A stretch of DNA of 64,000 nt from Fibrobacteria bacterium. Its GTDB lineage: Bacteria; Fibrobacterota; Fibrobacteria; UBA11236. Each line of letters opens with the position of its first letter. The stretch's first letter is position 1. The notes under the pieces are model-generated. The model searched no databases, was not told the DNA's origin, and saw nothing but the letters and a program-made list of their open reading frames with translations. The position numbers and the translations under genes were made by a program. The stretch spans positions 1 to 64,000 of the forward strand of contig JANYDA010000032.1 in assembly GCA_025360005.1 (NCBI GenBank), written 5' to 3'. This document shows positions 17,891-26,632 of this stretch, in pieces.

Positions 17891-18859
17891 TCAAGGCGCC
17901 GGGGTGATGATTGGCCGCGGTAAAGCCGCGCGCGGAAACAGCGAAAGTTGCGGCGGGGCCAATCCCCGCAGGAAGAGATCCCATTTCCTTTGGTAATGCT
18001 CGATCATGGCGCCGCAAACGGCCTGGGCCAAATCCGCGAAGCTCTCCATGAAGCCCTCGAAGCCGCTGCGATAGCGGGCGTTCTGCCACGGCCAGGCGAT
18101 GCCGCGGAAAAGCTCCTCTTCGCTGCCGTAAACGCGTTTGTCCCAACGGGCCACGCGCTCGGTGAAGGTATCCAGGGCCAAGTCGCCCAAAGAGAGGCGC
18201 ACGCGCTTGAATAGCTCGGTTTCCCCGTTGCGGAGGGCCGCTTCCAGCGCAGGCAAAAGTTTGGAACGATCGTCGCTGACGGACTCGCGATGCCAACTGG
18301 CGGCCAGCTCGCCTTGCAAACGGAAGATAAGCCCGCTCAAGGAGGAGACCTGGCGTTCCCCGTCCGAAGCCATGTCGTGCAAGGATTGGAGATAAAGCAT
18401 CTTGGCTTCCTTGCGCGTGCCTTTGCCGATCAGGGAAAAGCCCGCCAGATCCTGCTGGAACCATTGGTTGCGTTGTAAGAAAGGATGCAATTGCACGAAG
18501 GCCAATCGCTTGCGCCATTTGTCCCGGAACTCCAGGAATTTCAACGCCGATTCCTCCTTGATGCGGTCCAGGCGGTCCTGCAACATCGAATAGGCGGAAG
18601 GGCCGGCGGACAATCCGGAAAAGTCCGAGGCGGTATCCGAAACCGGCAAGGACTCGCGATCGAGCAAGGCTCGGATGAGGATGCTGTGGTTGGGATCCGA
18701 AAGGCCCGTGACGAACGCCAGCACATTGCTGGGATCGACGGCCGGGGCGGCCGAGCGCGTAGCGGAGCTGCCGAATGCAGGAGATCCTGGGACGGGGGAA
18801 ACCGCGGGCCAATCCTTGGAGGTAAAGGCCTTGTAACTCTGGTTCAATCGGTGGCTCAA
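17891..18859 (-). CDS. Uncharacterised helical protein, first gene of the coiled-coil operon (DUF3348-like?)
   Basis: 322 residues, soluble and mainly helical, with no signal peptide. Notable parts are a charged helix around residues 85-125 (R-L-D-R-I-K-E-E-S ... F-R-D-K-W-R-K-R) and a tryptophan-rich C-terminal half (A-R-W-D-K-R-V-Y; G-I-A-W-P-W-Q-N-A-R-Y; H-Y-Q-R-K-W-D-L-F). It leads the operon whose second gene is the membrane coiled coil. I do not recognise the fold. The possible match to DUF3348 rests on position in the operon more than on sequence. Confidence 0.7.
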   Translation of the reverse strand: MSHRLNQSYKAFTSKDWPAVSPVPGSPAFGSSATRSAAPAVDPSNVLAFVTGLSDPNHSILIRALLDRESLPVSDTASDFSGLSAGPSAYSMLQDRLDRIKEESALKFLEFRDKWRKRLAFVQLHPFLQRNQWFQQDLAGFSLIGKGTRKEAKMLYLQSLHDMASDGERQVSSLSGLIFRLQGELAASWHRESVSDDRSKLLPALEAALRNGETELFKRVRLSLGDLALDTFTERVARWDKRVYGSEEELFRGIAWPWQNARYRSGFEGFMESFADLAQAVCGAMIEHYQRKWDLFLRGLAPPQLSLFPRAALPRPIITPAP

Positions 18860-18969
18860 GAGGTGTCCAAATATAGTGGATAATCGCTTACCGGTCCATC
18901 ATATGCAGAAGCGAGGGACGGAAAGAACCGGGAAGGAAGCGGACGGCTCCGCCAGGCTCAAAAACCCCT

Positions 18970-19803
18970 TCAATCGGAAAAGCTTAAGCTTATTTTTTCC
19001 CGCAATTGCAATGGCAAATCCGACGCCTGGGCGGAATCTCCCGTCTTTTGGGGAAGACCATGGCTGATGAAACGACCGTCCAATTCCAATTGGGAGGAAA
19101 CGGGACGTCCCTTGGTGAGATTGAAAACCATTTGGCCGCTCCCTGTCAGGGAGGGCTTGCCGGCATTCTCCCCATTCCCCAGGTCTTCATCCAAAAAGGC
19201 ATCCATGTCCACCAGGCATGTGGCTAATTCGCCTTCCGGAGTTTCCCGGATGGCGGACATGACGAATCTCTTCCGGACTCGGGAATCCGGGTGGAATTTA
19301 TCCAGCAGGGATTGGGATACCTCCCATCGCGATCCCTTTTTGATGGCCATGTCCGGGAAGGCCGGCAGAGCATAGGCCAGCAACCGCCCGAAGTTAAGGG
19401 GAGAAAACGCGACCGGCGGCAAGGCGGGTTCCTCTTCCAGGGAAAGCACTTGGCCGGTCCTGGACAGGGTGACTTTGCCCTTGTATTTCCGGAGCCTGCC
19501 GGTCATATAGCCATCTTCCTCCGGACCGCGCTCCGAACTGCGGTATTCCAGGGTGTCCACGGCCAAGAAAAGCTCAATCTGCCCCTTGGATGTATCCGAG
19601 GCCGCTTGCGCCGTGAATCGCGCCTGCGCGGCCGAAACGTAAGGGGTGGATCCCCAACTCCCATCCGCCTTGGCCTTGGTCTCGGCCGAGTATCGTAACT
19701 TGTAGGTTACGGAGGGATTGAAATGCCAATAAGCATGGCGGGACCCGAATTGGCAAGAGGCGAAAAGGAGGAGAACGATGGCTGCGAAGGGGATTATGCG
19801 CAC
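18970..19803 (-). CDS. Lipoprotein of unknown function
   Basis: 277 residues with a lipoprotein signal: a short positive start, a hydrophobic run V-L-L-L-F-A-S and a cysteine at about residue 17. The mature part is rich in beta-strand-like alternation (K-V-T-L-S-R-T-G-Q-V-L-S-L; Q-M-V-F-N-L-T-K-G-R-P-V-S-S-Q-L-E-L-D-G-R), suggesting a curved beta sheet that could bind a lipid or ligand. It lies 62 bases after the transmembrane Ser/Thr kinase on the same strand and is probably the last gene of that operon. The coding sequence contains one exact GTAAC-N6-GTTAC palindrome (19695-19710). Confidence 0.8.
   Translation of the reverse strand: MRIIPFAAIVLLLFASCQFGSRHAYWHFNPSVTYKLRYSAETKAKADGSWGSTPYVSAAQARFTAQAASDTSKGQIELFLAVDTLEYRSSERGPEEDGYMTGRLRKYKGKVTLSRTGQVLSLEEEPALPPVAFSPLNFGRLLAYALPAFPDMAIKKGSRWEVSQSLLDKFHPDSRVRKRFVMSAIRETPEGELATCLVDMDAFLDEDLGNGENAGKPSLTGSGQMVFNLTKGRPVSSQLELDGRFISHGLPQKTGDSAQASDLPLQLREKISLSFSD
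19695..19710. repeat. Exact GTAAC-N6-GTTAC palindrome, site 1
   Basis: Within the kinase-operon lipoprotein gene; flanks extend the match to CGTAAC/GTTACG. The reading frame differs from the other coding sites. Confidence 0.8.
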
Positions 19804-19865
19804 GAATACAACTTAGGAAGTCAAACCGCAAAGTGCAAAATTGGAGCAAGGGAGTTTCCGCGGTC

Positions 19866-22748
19866 TCACACCCGTTTTTCTTCCTTGTAACGCTTGAGCA
19901 GGAATTCCAGGTAGCGATGCTCGAAAGTGGTGGCCGGGAAACCGGCCAGGCCGGCTTCCAGAAAAGCCGCGGCCTTGACGGCGCCTTCATTGGCGTCCAT
20001 TTTCAGGAAATAGACCAGCATGTCTTCCAGGGATTCCGGCGGGCCGAAGCCGGTGGGCACGCCGCGGCGGAAATAGTCTTCCGGGATCTTGTCCGCCAGG
20101 TAGGCCATCTGCATGCGCTCCTTGCGGGAGGCGGCCTCATTCAGGTACAGCTTGCGATCAACGGGGAGGACCGGGATGTCCGCGATGGATTTGATGACGA
20201 GCGAATGGAGGATGCATTTGAATGCCATGCCGTTCACGGAGTTGAATTGGCGGTAGGTACGATCGTAAAGCTCCGCGGCCTGGGAGTTCTTGCCTTCCAG
20301 GAAGGCCATTTGCGCGGTGAGGAAATCCTTCTCCGCTTTCAATTCCCGGCCCACGTTGTCGCCTTGGGGCGCGGCCTGGAGCATGAAGTTGGCCCGGGCA
20401 GGATCGCGGACCCCCAGGTAGTATTTCGCCAGCATCAGGCGCAAAGTGCAGATGATCTCATCGCTTTCCTGGTAGTAGGTCAGGAGATGCTGCGCATTCT
20501 GCATGGGCGTCGGTTGCCCCAGACGGCGGAAGATCTCGGCCATGTCCGTATAGAACTTGCCGAAGGAATTACGGCGCGCGTCCTCGGTCTCGATGAGAAA
20601 GCGGAACTCGTCGATCATGCGGGAGGAGCAGAGATCGATGTTCTCGCCCGCGTTGAGGCATTGGTAGACCGCCTCCACCCGCGATTGGACCACCATGTTG
20701 TTGAAGTCCGATTCCGGGTAGTTGGCGGGGAGCAGTTTCAGCTTATCGTAGCCGGAGCCCGCTTTGCCCAGATCGAAATAGCATTGGGCCAATTGGAACA
20801 GGGCTTCCGGGATGATCTTGGGATCCTTGGAATTGCTGGCCGCGAGGGTGAGGTTCTGGATGGCGCCCAGGTAATTCTTGAGGACCATGAAGCTCTCGCC
20901 CATCTTCATGCGGGCTTCATAACTGATGCTCTTGTTGGGATAGGCTTCGATCACGTGCTTGTAGGCGGGGATGCTGTTGGTGATGAACCCTTCTTCCAGG
21001 TAGGCGTCCGCCACCACGGTGGGCTTGGCCGAAAGCGCCACCGCCTTTTTGTAGATACGCAGATCATCGATGGCCAGACTGGAGTTCCAGGTGTAGAAGC
21101 CGAATTTGCTGCTGCGTTCCACCTTGACCGGGAGGGTGTAATATTTGCGTACCAACAGCACGTCGTTGAGGAAAAGCTGGAGGACGTTATCCTCCTTCTC
21201 GATGGTCACCTTGTACACCAGGCCGCCGTTGAGTTTGACCGGCGCGGTGTTGAAGGAATAGCGCGCCGTCTTGCCGTACTCGATGTTGGCTGCCGAGGTC
21301 CCCCATTCGCCCAGGGAAAAGCGGAAGGCATCGTCGGGCGTGGCGCCGAACAGAAAGGCGTTGAAATCGTTATTGCTGCCGTTGAGGCCCTTGACGGTGA
21401 ATTCGATCTTGAGATCGCCGAAGAATTCCTGGTTGGCCACCGCGAAGGATTGCCCGGAGGAAAATGCCTCCAGGCGCCCGCGCGCCACCTTCCAGGACTC
21501 GGAGGGCATCCAGGAGCCGTTGACACGATCGAAGGAAAGGAATTTCAGGGAAGAGTCGGTCTTGTTGAAGGTTTCTTCCTGCACCAGTCCCCAAGGCGCC
21601 TTCTTGCTCTCTTCCTGCAAGCTCAGGAAAGCGAACACCACTCCCGTCATCAGTAAAAGGAATCCGGCGCCCAGGTACAGGATGGGATTGGCCTTGATGA
21701 ACCGCCAGGCCAGGTTGAGAGTGCTGGGAGGCTTGGCCATGATGGGCAGGCCGTTGCGGTAGGAATAGAGATCCTTGAGCAAAAGCTCGATGCTCTGGTA
21801 GCGATCCGTGATCTCCTTGGCCATGCAGGTGGTGACGATGGCGGCGAAATCCGAATCCAGCCAGGGGGACAGGTAACGTAAAGGCACCGGCTCCGCCTTG
21901 ATGGCGTTCAAGGCGGTCTGGTGGAGGGAACGGGGATCCAGATAGGGGTTCTTGAACGAGATGAGCTCGTACATGATGATACCGACGGCGCAGATATCGG
22001 AATAGGTGCCCACCTGCTGGCCCATGGCCTGTTCCGGCGACATGTAAGCGGGGGACCCGACCACTTCCCCGGAAAGCGTGAGCGTGACGTTGAGATTGGG
22101 ATCCACGGCCTTGGCCAATCCGAAGTCGATGACGATGGGCGTAGTCCCGCGCATCAGGATGTTGGTCGGCTTGAGATCGCGGTGGATGATGCCCTGGCGG
22201 TGGCAATAGGCCAGCGCCTCGGAAACCTGGTTCACGATTTCCACCACTTCGTTGAAGCTCGGCTTCTTCTCGTGCAAAAAGACCAGCAAATCCATGCCCT
22301 GGATGTATTCCATCACCAGGTAATGGACGCCGTTCTGCTCGCCTACCTCGAAGATGCGGATCACGTTGGGATGGTTCATCTTGGCCACGGAGCGCGCTTC
22401 CGCCTGGAAGCGTTCCACGAAGCGCTGCTGCAGCACGGTGCCGAAAAGGACCTTGATGGCCACCAACCGATCCAGATCCGGTTGATGGGCCTTGAATACC
22501 ACCGCCATGCCCCCGCGGCCCAGTTCCGAGAGGATGACGTATTTCCCCAGGCGGCCGCCCACTTGGACCTGCAGCAGCGAGGAAGCCGTCGCCTGGTTGA
22601 GCGCATTGGTGCCGGTAAGGGGGTTTGTCCCCGATTTGGGCGCGGACCCGGTAACCGGCGTGGAACCGGTAACGGGAATGGTACCCGAGGAAGGATTGGA
22701 TTTGGGATTGACGGGAGGAGGAGGAGGCGCCTGGGGGTTGAGGTTCAT
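19866..22748 (-). CDS. Transmembrane Ser/Thr protein kinase with extracytoplasmic binding and TPR domains
   Basis: 960 residues. Residues 1-60 are proline/glycine/threonine-rich linker with repeated T-G-S/T-P-V. The kinase domain (about 68-335) has the glycine loop G-R-G-G, the lysine in A-I-K-V (Lys99), catalytic H-R-D-L-K-P-T-N (189-196), D-F-G (208-210) and G-S-P-A-Y-M-S-P-E-Q. A single membrane helix lies at about 356-377. Outside it come a jelly-roll-like region (to about 570) and a set of TPR-like helices to the end. This is the PknB/Hanks architecture, with an external module that could sense a ligand. It shares four bases with the upstream pseudouridine synthase gene. No phosphatase is adjacent. 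Confidence 0.9.
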   Translation of the reverse strand: MNLNPQAPPPPPVNPKSNPSSGTIPVTGSTPVTGSAPKSGTNPLTGTNALNQATASSLLQVQVGGRLGKYVILSELGRGGMAVVFKAHQPDLDRLVAIKVLFGTVLQQRFVERFQAEARSVAKMNHPNVIRIFEVGEQNGVHYLVMEYIQGMDLLVFLHEKKPSFNEVVEIVNQVSEALAYCHRQGIIHRDLKPTNILMRGTTPIVIDFGLAKAVDPNLNVTLTLSGEVVGSPAYMSPEQAMGQQVGTYSDICAVGIIMYELISFKNPYLDPRSLHQTALNAIKAEPVPLRYLSPWLDSDFAAIVTTCMAKEITDRYQSIELLLKDLYSYRNGLPIMAKPPSTLNLAWRFIKANPILYLGAGFLLLMTGVVFAFLSLQEESKKAPWGLVQEETFNKTDSSLKFLSFDRVNGSWMPSESWKVARGRLEAFSSGQSFAVANQEFFGDLKIEFTVKGLNGSNNDFNAFLFGATPDDAFRFSLGEWGTSAANIEYGKTARYSFNTAPVKLNGGLVYKVTIEKEDNVLQLFLNDVLLVRKYYTLPVKVERSSKFGFYTWNSSLAIDDLRIYKKAVALSAKPTVVADAYLEEGFITNSIPAYKHVIEAYPNKSISYEARMKMGESFMVLKNYLGAIQNLTLAASNSKDPKIIPEALFQLAQCYFDLGKAGSGYDKLKLLPANYPESDFNNMVVQSRVEAVYQCLNAGENIDLCSSRMIDEFRFLIETEDARRNSFGKFYTDMAEIFRRLGQPTPMQNAQHLLTYYQESDEIICTLRLMLAKYYLGVRDPARANFMLQAAPQGDNVGRELKAEKDFLTAQMAFLEGKNSQAAELYDRTYRQFNSVNGMAFKCILHSLVIKSIADIPVLPVDRKLYLNEAASRKERMQMAYLADKIPEDYFRRGVPTGFGPPESLEDMLVYFLKMDANEGAVKAAAFLEAGLAGFPATTFEHRYLEFLLKRYKEEKRV

Positions 22749-23809
22749 GCCTGCACCGCCGGAAGCGCGGCCGCCCGTTCGAGCGCAAGGGCCAGATCCT
22801 TGGGAAGCGCGGCATGGAATTCCAGCTTGCGCCCTCGCTCCAGTTCGATTTCCAGATCGGCCGCATGCAGGAAGGTCCGTTTCAATCCCAGGGTTTTCCG
22901 GTAGGCGCGATTCCGCTCGAAGGAGCCGTACCGCGGATCCCCCACCAAGGGGTGCCCCTGGCTCGCCAAATGTGCCCTGATTTGATGCATCCTGCCGGTT
23001 TCAATAATAACACCCAGGAGACTAAAACTCCCGTAGTCTTTCACCGTCCTATATTTGGTAACCGACCATTTTCCGTCCTCCTGGCGAACCACCGCTTTGG
23101 CTCCGCCGCCGCGACTGTCCACCCTTTGCAGCAGCCCGGAAATCTCCCCGCTGGCGGGCTTGGGAACACCTTCCACCAGGGCCAGATAACGTTTATGGAA
23201 CCCCCCGCCGCGCAGCGCTTCCGTAAGGCGCCGCAAACTCTCTCCGGATTTCGCTATCACGAGCACGCCGGAAGTGTCTTTGTCCAAGCGATGCACAAGG
23301 GAAGGCTGGAACAGCTCATCCCATCTCCGTTCATGGGCCAAGTAGGCGCGCACTTTCTCGATCACGGAGTCTCCGGCCACGATGCCCGTACCGGGATGCA
23401 CGGCGATACCGGCGGGTTTGTCCAGCACCAGCAAATCCTTATCCTCGTGCAGGATGGGGATGGCGAGGACGCGGCTCTTGAACGCGCCTCCGCTCCCGGA
23501 TGCGGAGCCGACGCCGCCGGCCGTTCCGGAATCACCGGCATCTCCGGCCCGGAGGCCGGATGGAGAATCGCCTTGCCCGTCTGCCGAATCGCCGCCGGCC
23601 ACGTCTTCCGCACGCAGCCCGTAGACCTGGATGAGATCGCCTTCGGACAGGAGGTGGTTGCGTTTGATGGGCTTGCGCGCCAGCTTGATCTCCTTGCGGC
23701 GGAACAGGGCATGGAGCCGATCCAGGCTGAGCGCGGCCAGGCGGCGGCGCAGATAGCGCTCCGCCCTTTGCCCGGCGTCGTTGCGGCTGACGGTGAACTC
23801 CACTAACAC
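22745..23809 (-). CDS. RluA-family 23S rRNA pseudouridine synthase
   Basis: Converts uridine to pseudouridine in ribosomal RNA, probably 23S. I set the start at GTG 23809, ten bases after the stop of the previous gene and with AAGG upstream; an in-frame ATG at 23860 would overlap that gene by 41 bases. An S4 RNA-binding domain (about residues 10-70) is followed by a 45-residue glycine/serine/aspartate-rich insert, then the catalytic domain with H-R-L-D-K-D-T-S-G, whose aspartate is catalytic, and the R-M-H-Q-I-R-A-H-L motif. S4 plus this motif fits RluC/RluD; the exact target site cannot be decided. The low-complexity insert is unusual for the family. Confidence 0.88.
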   Translation of the reverse strand: MLVEFTVSRNDAGQRAERYLRRRLAALSLDRLHALFRRKEIKLARKPIKRNHLLSEGDLIQVYGLRAEDVAGGDSADGQGDSPSGLRAGDAGDSGTAGGVGSASGSGGAFKSRVLAIPILHEDKDLLVLDKPAGIAVHPGTGIVAGDSVIEKVRAYLAHERRWDELFQPSLVHRLDKDTSGVLVIAKSGESLRRLTEALRGGGFHKRYLALVEGVPKPASGEISGLLQRVDSRGGGAKAVVRQEDGKWSVTKYRTVKDYGSFSLLGVIIETGRMHQIRAHLASQGHPLVGDPRYGSFERNRAYRKTLGLKRTFLHAADLEIELERGRKLEFHAALPKDLALALERAAALPAVQA

Positions 23810-23819
23810 GGCGGCGACC

Positions 23820-25592
23820 TTAGGCGCAGACGGATTCCGCGTCCCATATATCCCACCCATCAGCCAACCGGAACCCGTCCGCGCCGGAGGAGACGATGCC
23901 GCCGGAGTAGCCCGCGCCTTCGCCCAAGGGGAACAAGCCCGGAGTGGAAACGGATTGCAGCGAAATGGGATCGCGCAGGATGCGCACCGGCGAAGAGGTG
24001 CGTGACTCCGGGCCGATGATCAAGCCTTGCTCGATGAAACCGGGCAGCTTGCGATCGAAGTTGCGGAAGGATTCCTGCAGGGCCGCGGCGATCTTGGGGG
24101 GGAAGAGCGGGCGCAGGTTGACCCATTTCACCGGCTTTGCGAACGAGGTGCGCGGCGCGGGCAAATCATCGACACGATCCTCCAGATAAGCCTTGATGGT
24201 CTGGGCCGGGAACACGAATCCGCCCCCGCCCAATTCATAGGCCTTCGCTTCCAGATCGCGGATGAAATCGAGGCCCGCCAGAACCGGGGGGCCCATCCCG
24301 AACGGGTCGGCCGATGTTCCCGCGGGCGCGCTCGCCGCCCCGGCGGACGTGCCGGCAACGGAGGCCGGTCCGCGAACGGCTAGGGGCCATCGCGAAGCGG
24401 CCAACTCATCCAAATCGGCCGGGGTCACGGGCACAACCACGGCGGAATTCGCGAACGCTCCCGCGCGGTTGGAATAGCTCATGCCGTTGGTGAAAAGGCC
24501 GTCGTCGGCATCCGCGCAGGGAACCACCACTCCGCCCGGGCACATGCAGAAGGAATAGGCGCTATGGCCTTCCGCCTCGCCATTATAGGTGAGGTAATAT
24601 TCCGCGGCGCCGGTCAGGGAAGCGTCCACCCGCTCCCCCAATTGACGGCGGTTGACCATCGCCTGGGGATGTTCCACGCGCACTCCCACGGAGAACGGCT
24701 TGCGGTCCATGGCCACGCCCAGTTCCGCCAGGCGCCGGTAGAGGGGACGCGAGGAATGCCCGGCCGCCAGCACCAATGCGTCGAACGGCTCTGCGGCCCC
24801 GGCTACGGTAACACCCGAGATACGTCCGCCATCGGTAAGGATGGATTCGACGGGAGTGTTGAACCGGAATTCGCAGCCCAAGGCCACGCAGCGCTCGCGC
24901 CAGGCCTTCACGATGAATTGCAGTTTATCCGTGCCGATATGGGGATGGGAAAGGTACACGATATCGGCTTCGGCGCCGGAAGCCACCAGTTCCTTGAGGA
25001 AGGTTTCGGTGAAGCGCGTGCGCGTGCGGCAGGTGAGCTTGCCGTCCGAGAAGGTTCCGGCGCCGCCTTCGCCGAACAGGATATTGGAGTGCGGGTTGAA
25101 GACGTTGCCTTTCAGGAACTTGCGGATGTCGTGGAAGCGTTTGCCTACTTCGCTCCCTTGTTCGAATACGGTCACGCGATAGCCTTTGCGCGCCAGCCCC
25201 ATGGCGGCCCCCATTCCCGCCGGGCCGCTCCCGATCACGGCGACCCGTCGCCCGACCGGCCGATACCCGCCCGCCGGAGATTGGTCCGGAAGGGAGGGAA
25301 CATCCCCCTGCGCGTCCGCTCGCGCGACTTTCGGATGCTTCAACTCGCCCGCGAATTCGAACTCCAGGCTGTAGCGCCATAAAGGCTGGTTGCGTTTGCG
25401 CGAATCCAGCGACTTGCGCAGGATCCTCACGGCGCCCACCTTGGATCGCTTGATGCGCAGGAACGCCGCGATGGCGCCCGCCAGATCCGGATTGGGATCG
25501 GAGGCCGCTACCGCCAGCTCCCTGAGGATATAGGCGCTGCCCGCCGCGCCGTCCGCGTTCGCTTTCCGGCCCGATGCCTGGGAGTCCTGCAT
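23820..25592 (-). CDS. FAD-dependent dehydrogenase (COG2509-type)
   Basis: 590 residues. A leading helical region of about 100 residues is followed by the dinucleotide-binding G-S-G-P-A-G-M-G-A-A and the block F-N-P-H-S-N-I-L-F-G-E-G-G-A-G-T-F-S-D-G-K-L, which marks a widespread family of uncharacterised FAD oxidoreductases. The FAD-contacting end L-F-P-L-G-E-G-A-G-Y-S-G-G-I-V-S-S-G-A-D-G is intact. An alanine/serine/threonine-rich insert of about 30 residues lies around 410-440. The substrate is unknown. It begins 24 bases after rlmH and ends ten bases before the pseudouridine synthase start, so it is mid-operon. Confidence 0.87.
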   Translation of the reverse strand: MQDSQASGRKANADGAAGSAYILRELAVAASDPNPDLAGAIAAFLRIKRSKVGAVRILRKSLDSRKRNQPLWRYSLEFEFAGELKHPKVARADAQGDVPSLPDQSPAGGYRPVGRRVAVIGSGPAGMGAAMGLARKGYRVTVFEQGSEVGKRFHDIRKFLKGNVFNPHSNILFGEGGAGTFSDGKLTCRTRTRFTETFLKELVASGAEADIVYLSHPHIGTDKLQFIVKAWRERCVALGCEFRFNTPVESILTDGGRISGVTVAGAAEPFDALVLAAGHSSRPLYRRLAELGVAMDRKPFSVGVRVEHPQAMVNRRQLGERVDASLTGAAEYYLTYNGEAEGHSAYSFCMCPGGVVVPCADADDGLFTNGMSYSNRAGAFANSAVVVPVTPADLDELAASRWPLAVRGPASVAGTSAGAASAPAGTSADPFGMGPPVLAGLDFIRDLEAKAYELGGGGFVFPAQTIKAYLEDRVDDLPAPRTSFAKPVKWVNLRPLFPPKIAAALQESFRNFDRKLPGFIEQGLIIGPESRTSSPVRILRDPISLQSVSTPGLFPLGEGAGYSGGIVSSGADGFRLADGWDIWDAESVCA

Positions 25593-25616
25593 ACGCTGGC
25601 TTACCTTACCCGACCC

Positions 25617-26078
25617 TCAGTGATGGTAAGGCATGTTCTTTTGGATGCAGCGCGCCCGGTAGATTTGCTCCAACGCCAGCACGCGCGCCCATTCATGCGT
25701 GAAAGTGAAGCGGCTCAATTGCAGCTTGCGCGGGATATCCGCTTTCAGGCTGTCGGCCACGCCGTGGGAAGAGCCGATGATCATGGTGAAGCGCTTGGCG
25801 GCATTGTCTTCCAGCTTGGCGATGAGCTTGCTGAAACCCGGGGAATCCAGGGCCTCGCCTTTTTCATCCCAAAGCGCGCATTCCGACAGGGGTTGCGCGG
25901 CGGCGCGGATGCGTTCGGCTTCCTTGGCCAAGCGCGCGGCTCCATCCTTGTCCAGCGCGTCCTTGACCTCCACGATCTCGAAATCGCACATGCGCTCCAC
26001 CCGCTGGCGGTAATCCTCGGCCAGGCCTTTCAGCCCGGCATTGGCCAGCTTGCCGACGCATACCAAGCGCATTTTCAT
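25617..26078 (-). CDS. rlmH: 23S rRNA (pseudouridine-1915-N3)-methyltransferase
   Basis: SPOUT methyltransferase that methylates pseudouridine 1915 of 23S rRNA. I begin it at ATG 26078, giving 153 residues (E. coli 155); the frame stays open upstream, but the extra part belongs to the overlapping gene. The SAM-binding knot carries I-I-G-S-S-H-G, and the end has the signature T-H-E-W-A-R-V-L-A-L-E-Q-I-Y-R-A and M-P-Y-H-H. The start overlaps the stop of the NTF2-like gene by four bases (ATGA). It lies in the same operon as an RluA-family synthase, so two rRNA-modification genes travel together. Confidence 0.95.
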   Translation of the reverse strand: MKMRLVCVGKLANAGLKGLAEDYRQRVERMCDFEIVEVKDALDKDGAARLAKEAERIRAAAQPLSECALWDEKGEALDSPGFSKLIAKLEDNAAKRFTMIIGSSHGVADSLKADIPRKLQLSRFTFTHEWARVLALEQIYRARCIQKNMPYHH

Positions 26079-26569
26079 GCCTGGGAATATTCCGGATGGG
26101 ACCGGATGAATTTTTCCAGGTTGCCATTGGCGGTGCGCTGCACCTTCTGCTGGAGCCTGGGCATCCATCCCAGGAACAGACCCGCGGCGCCCAACGCCTG
26201 GCTCGACCAACGCCAGAAACTGAAATCGTCCCTTTCGGAAACGATCTTTCCGTCCTTGAATTCGAATTGGGAATGGATCACGTTGCGTACCTTGCGGCCG
26301 GTGGCGGAAAAAGTATAGGTAGCCACCCAACGGGCTTTACCCTTTCCTTGATCGGCCCTGATACCGGAAGCTTCCACATGCATGTTCTTGCCGGACTCGA
26401 TGAGCATGTGCCACATTGCGGCCACGCGCTTTCCCTTATGCTTGAAAATCGGATCCCGGAAGGCGATGTCGGCGTGATAGCAGGCCGCCATGCCCTGGTA
26501 ATCGCGCCTGGAGAAGCAGGCATAGAAATTTTCCAGCAGCGCGGTGTCGGTCGTTTGGTCTGTGCTCAT
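26075..26569 (-). CDS. NTF2/SnoaL-like protein
   Basis: 164 residues with the cone-shaped NTF2-like fold: F-Y-A-C-F-S-R-R-D-Y-Q-G-M-A-A-C-Y-H-A-D-I-A-F-x-D-P at the start, then W-V-A-T-Y-T-F and V-I-H-S-Q-F-E-F-K-D-G-K-I. This is the shape of polyketide-cyclase-like and limonene-epoxide-hydrolase-like proteins; many are uncharacterised. No signal peptide. It opens the operon leading through rlmH to the kinase, and its stop overlaps the rlmH start. Confidence 0.82.
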   Translation of the reverse strand: MSTDQTTDTALLENFYACFSRRDYQGMAACYHADIAFRDPIFKHKGKRVAAMWHMLIESGKNMHVEASGIRADQGKGKARWVATYTFSATGRKVRNVIHSQFEFKDGKIVSERDDFSFWRWSSQALGAAGLFLGWMPRLQQKVQRTANGNLEKFIRSHPEYSQA

Positions 26570-26632
26570 GGAAGGGAAAGGTAGGCATATTCCTCACCGG
26601 GCCCAAGCAGCGCTCTAGGCGGCCAACCGCGG

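Noticed and set aside
19833-21656. Very long open frame on the plus strand, antisense to the kinase gene
   Set aside because: It mirrors the kinase's codon positions, as expected in GC-rich DNA, has no family features, and the minus-strand kinase motifs are complete. The same holds for long antisense frames over 56607-58535, 60526-62091, 47334-50021 and 16333-17823.
23809-23860. Pseudouridine synthase starting at ATG 23860
   Set aside because: This would overlap the FAD gene by 41 bases and add 17 residues unlike the family. GTG 23809 with AAGG upstream fits better.
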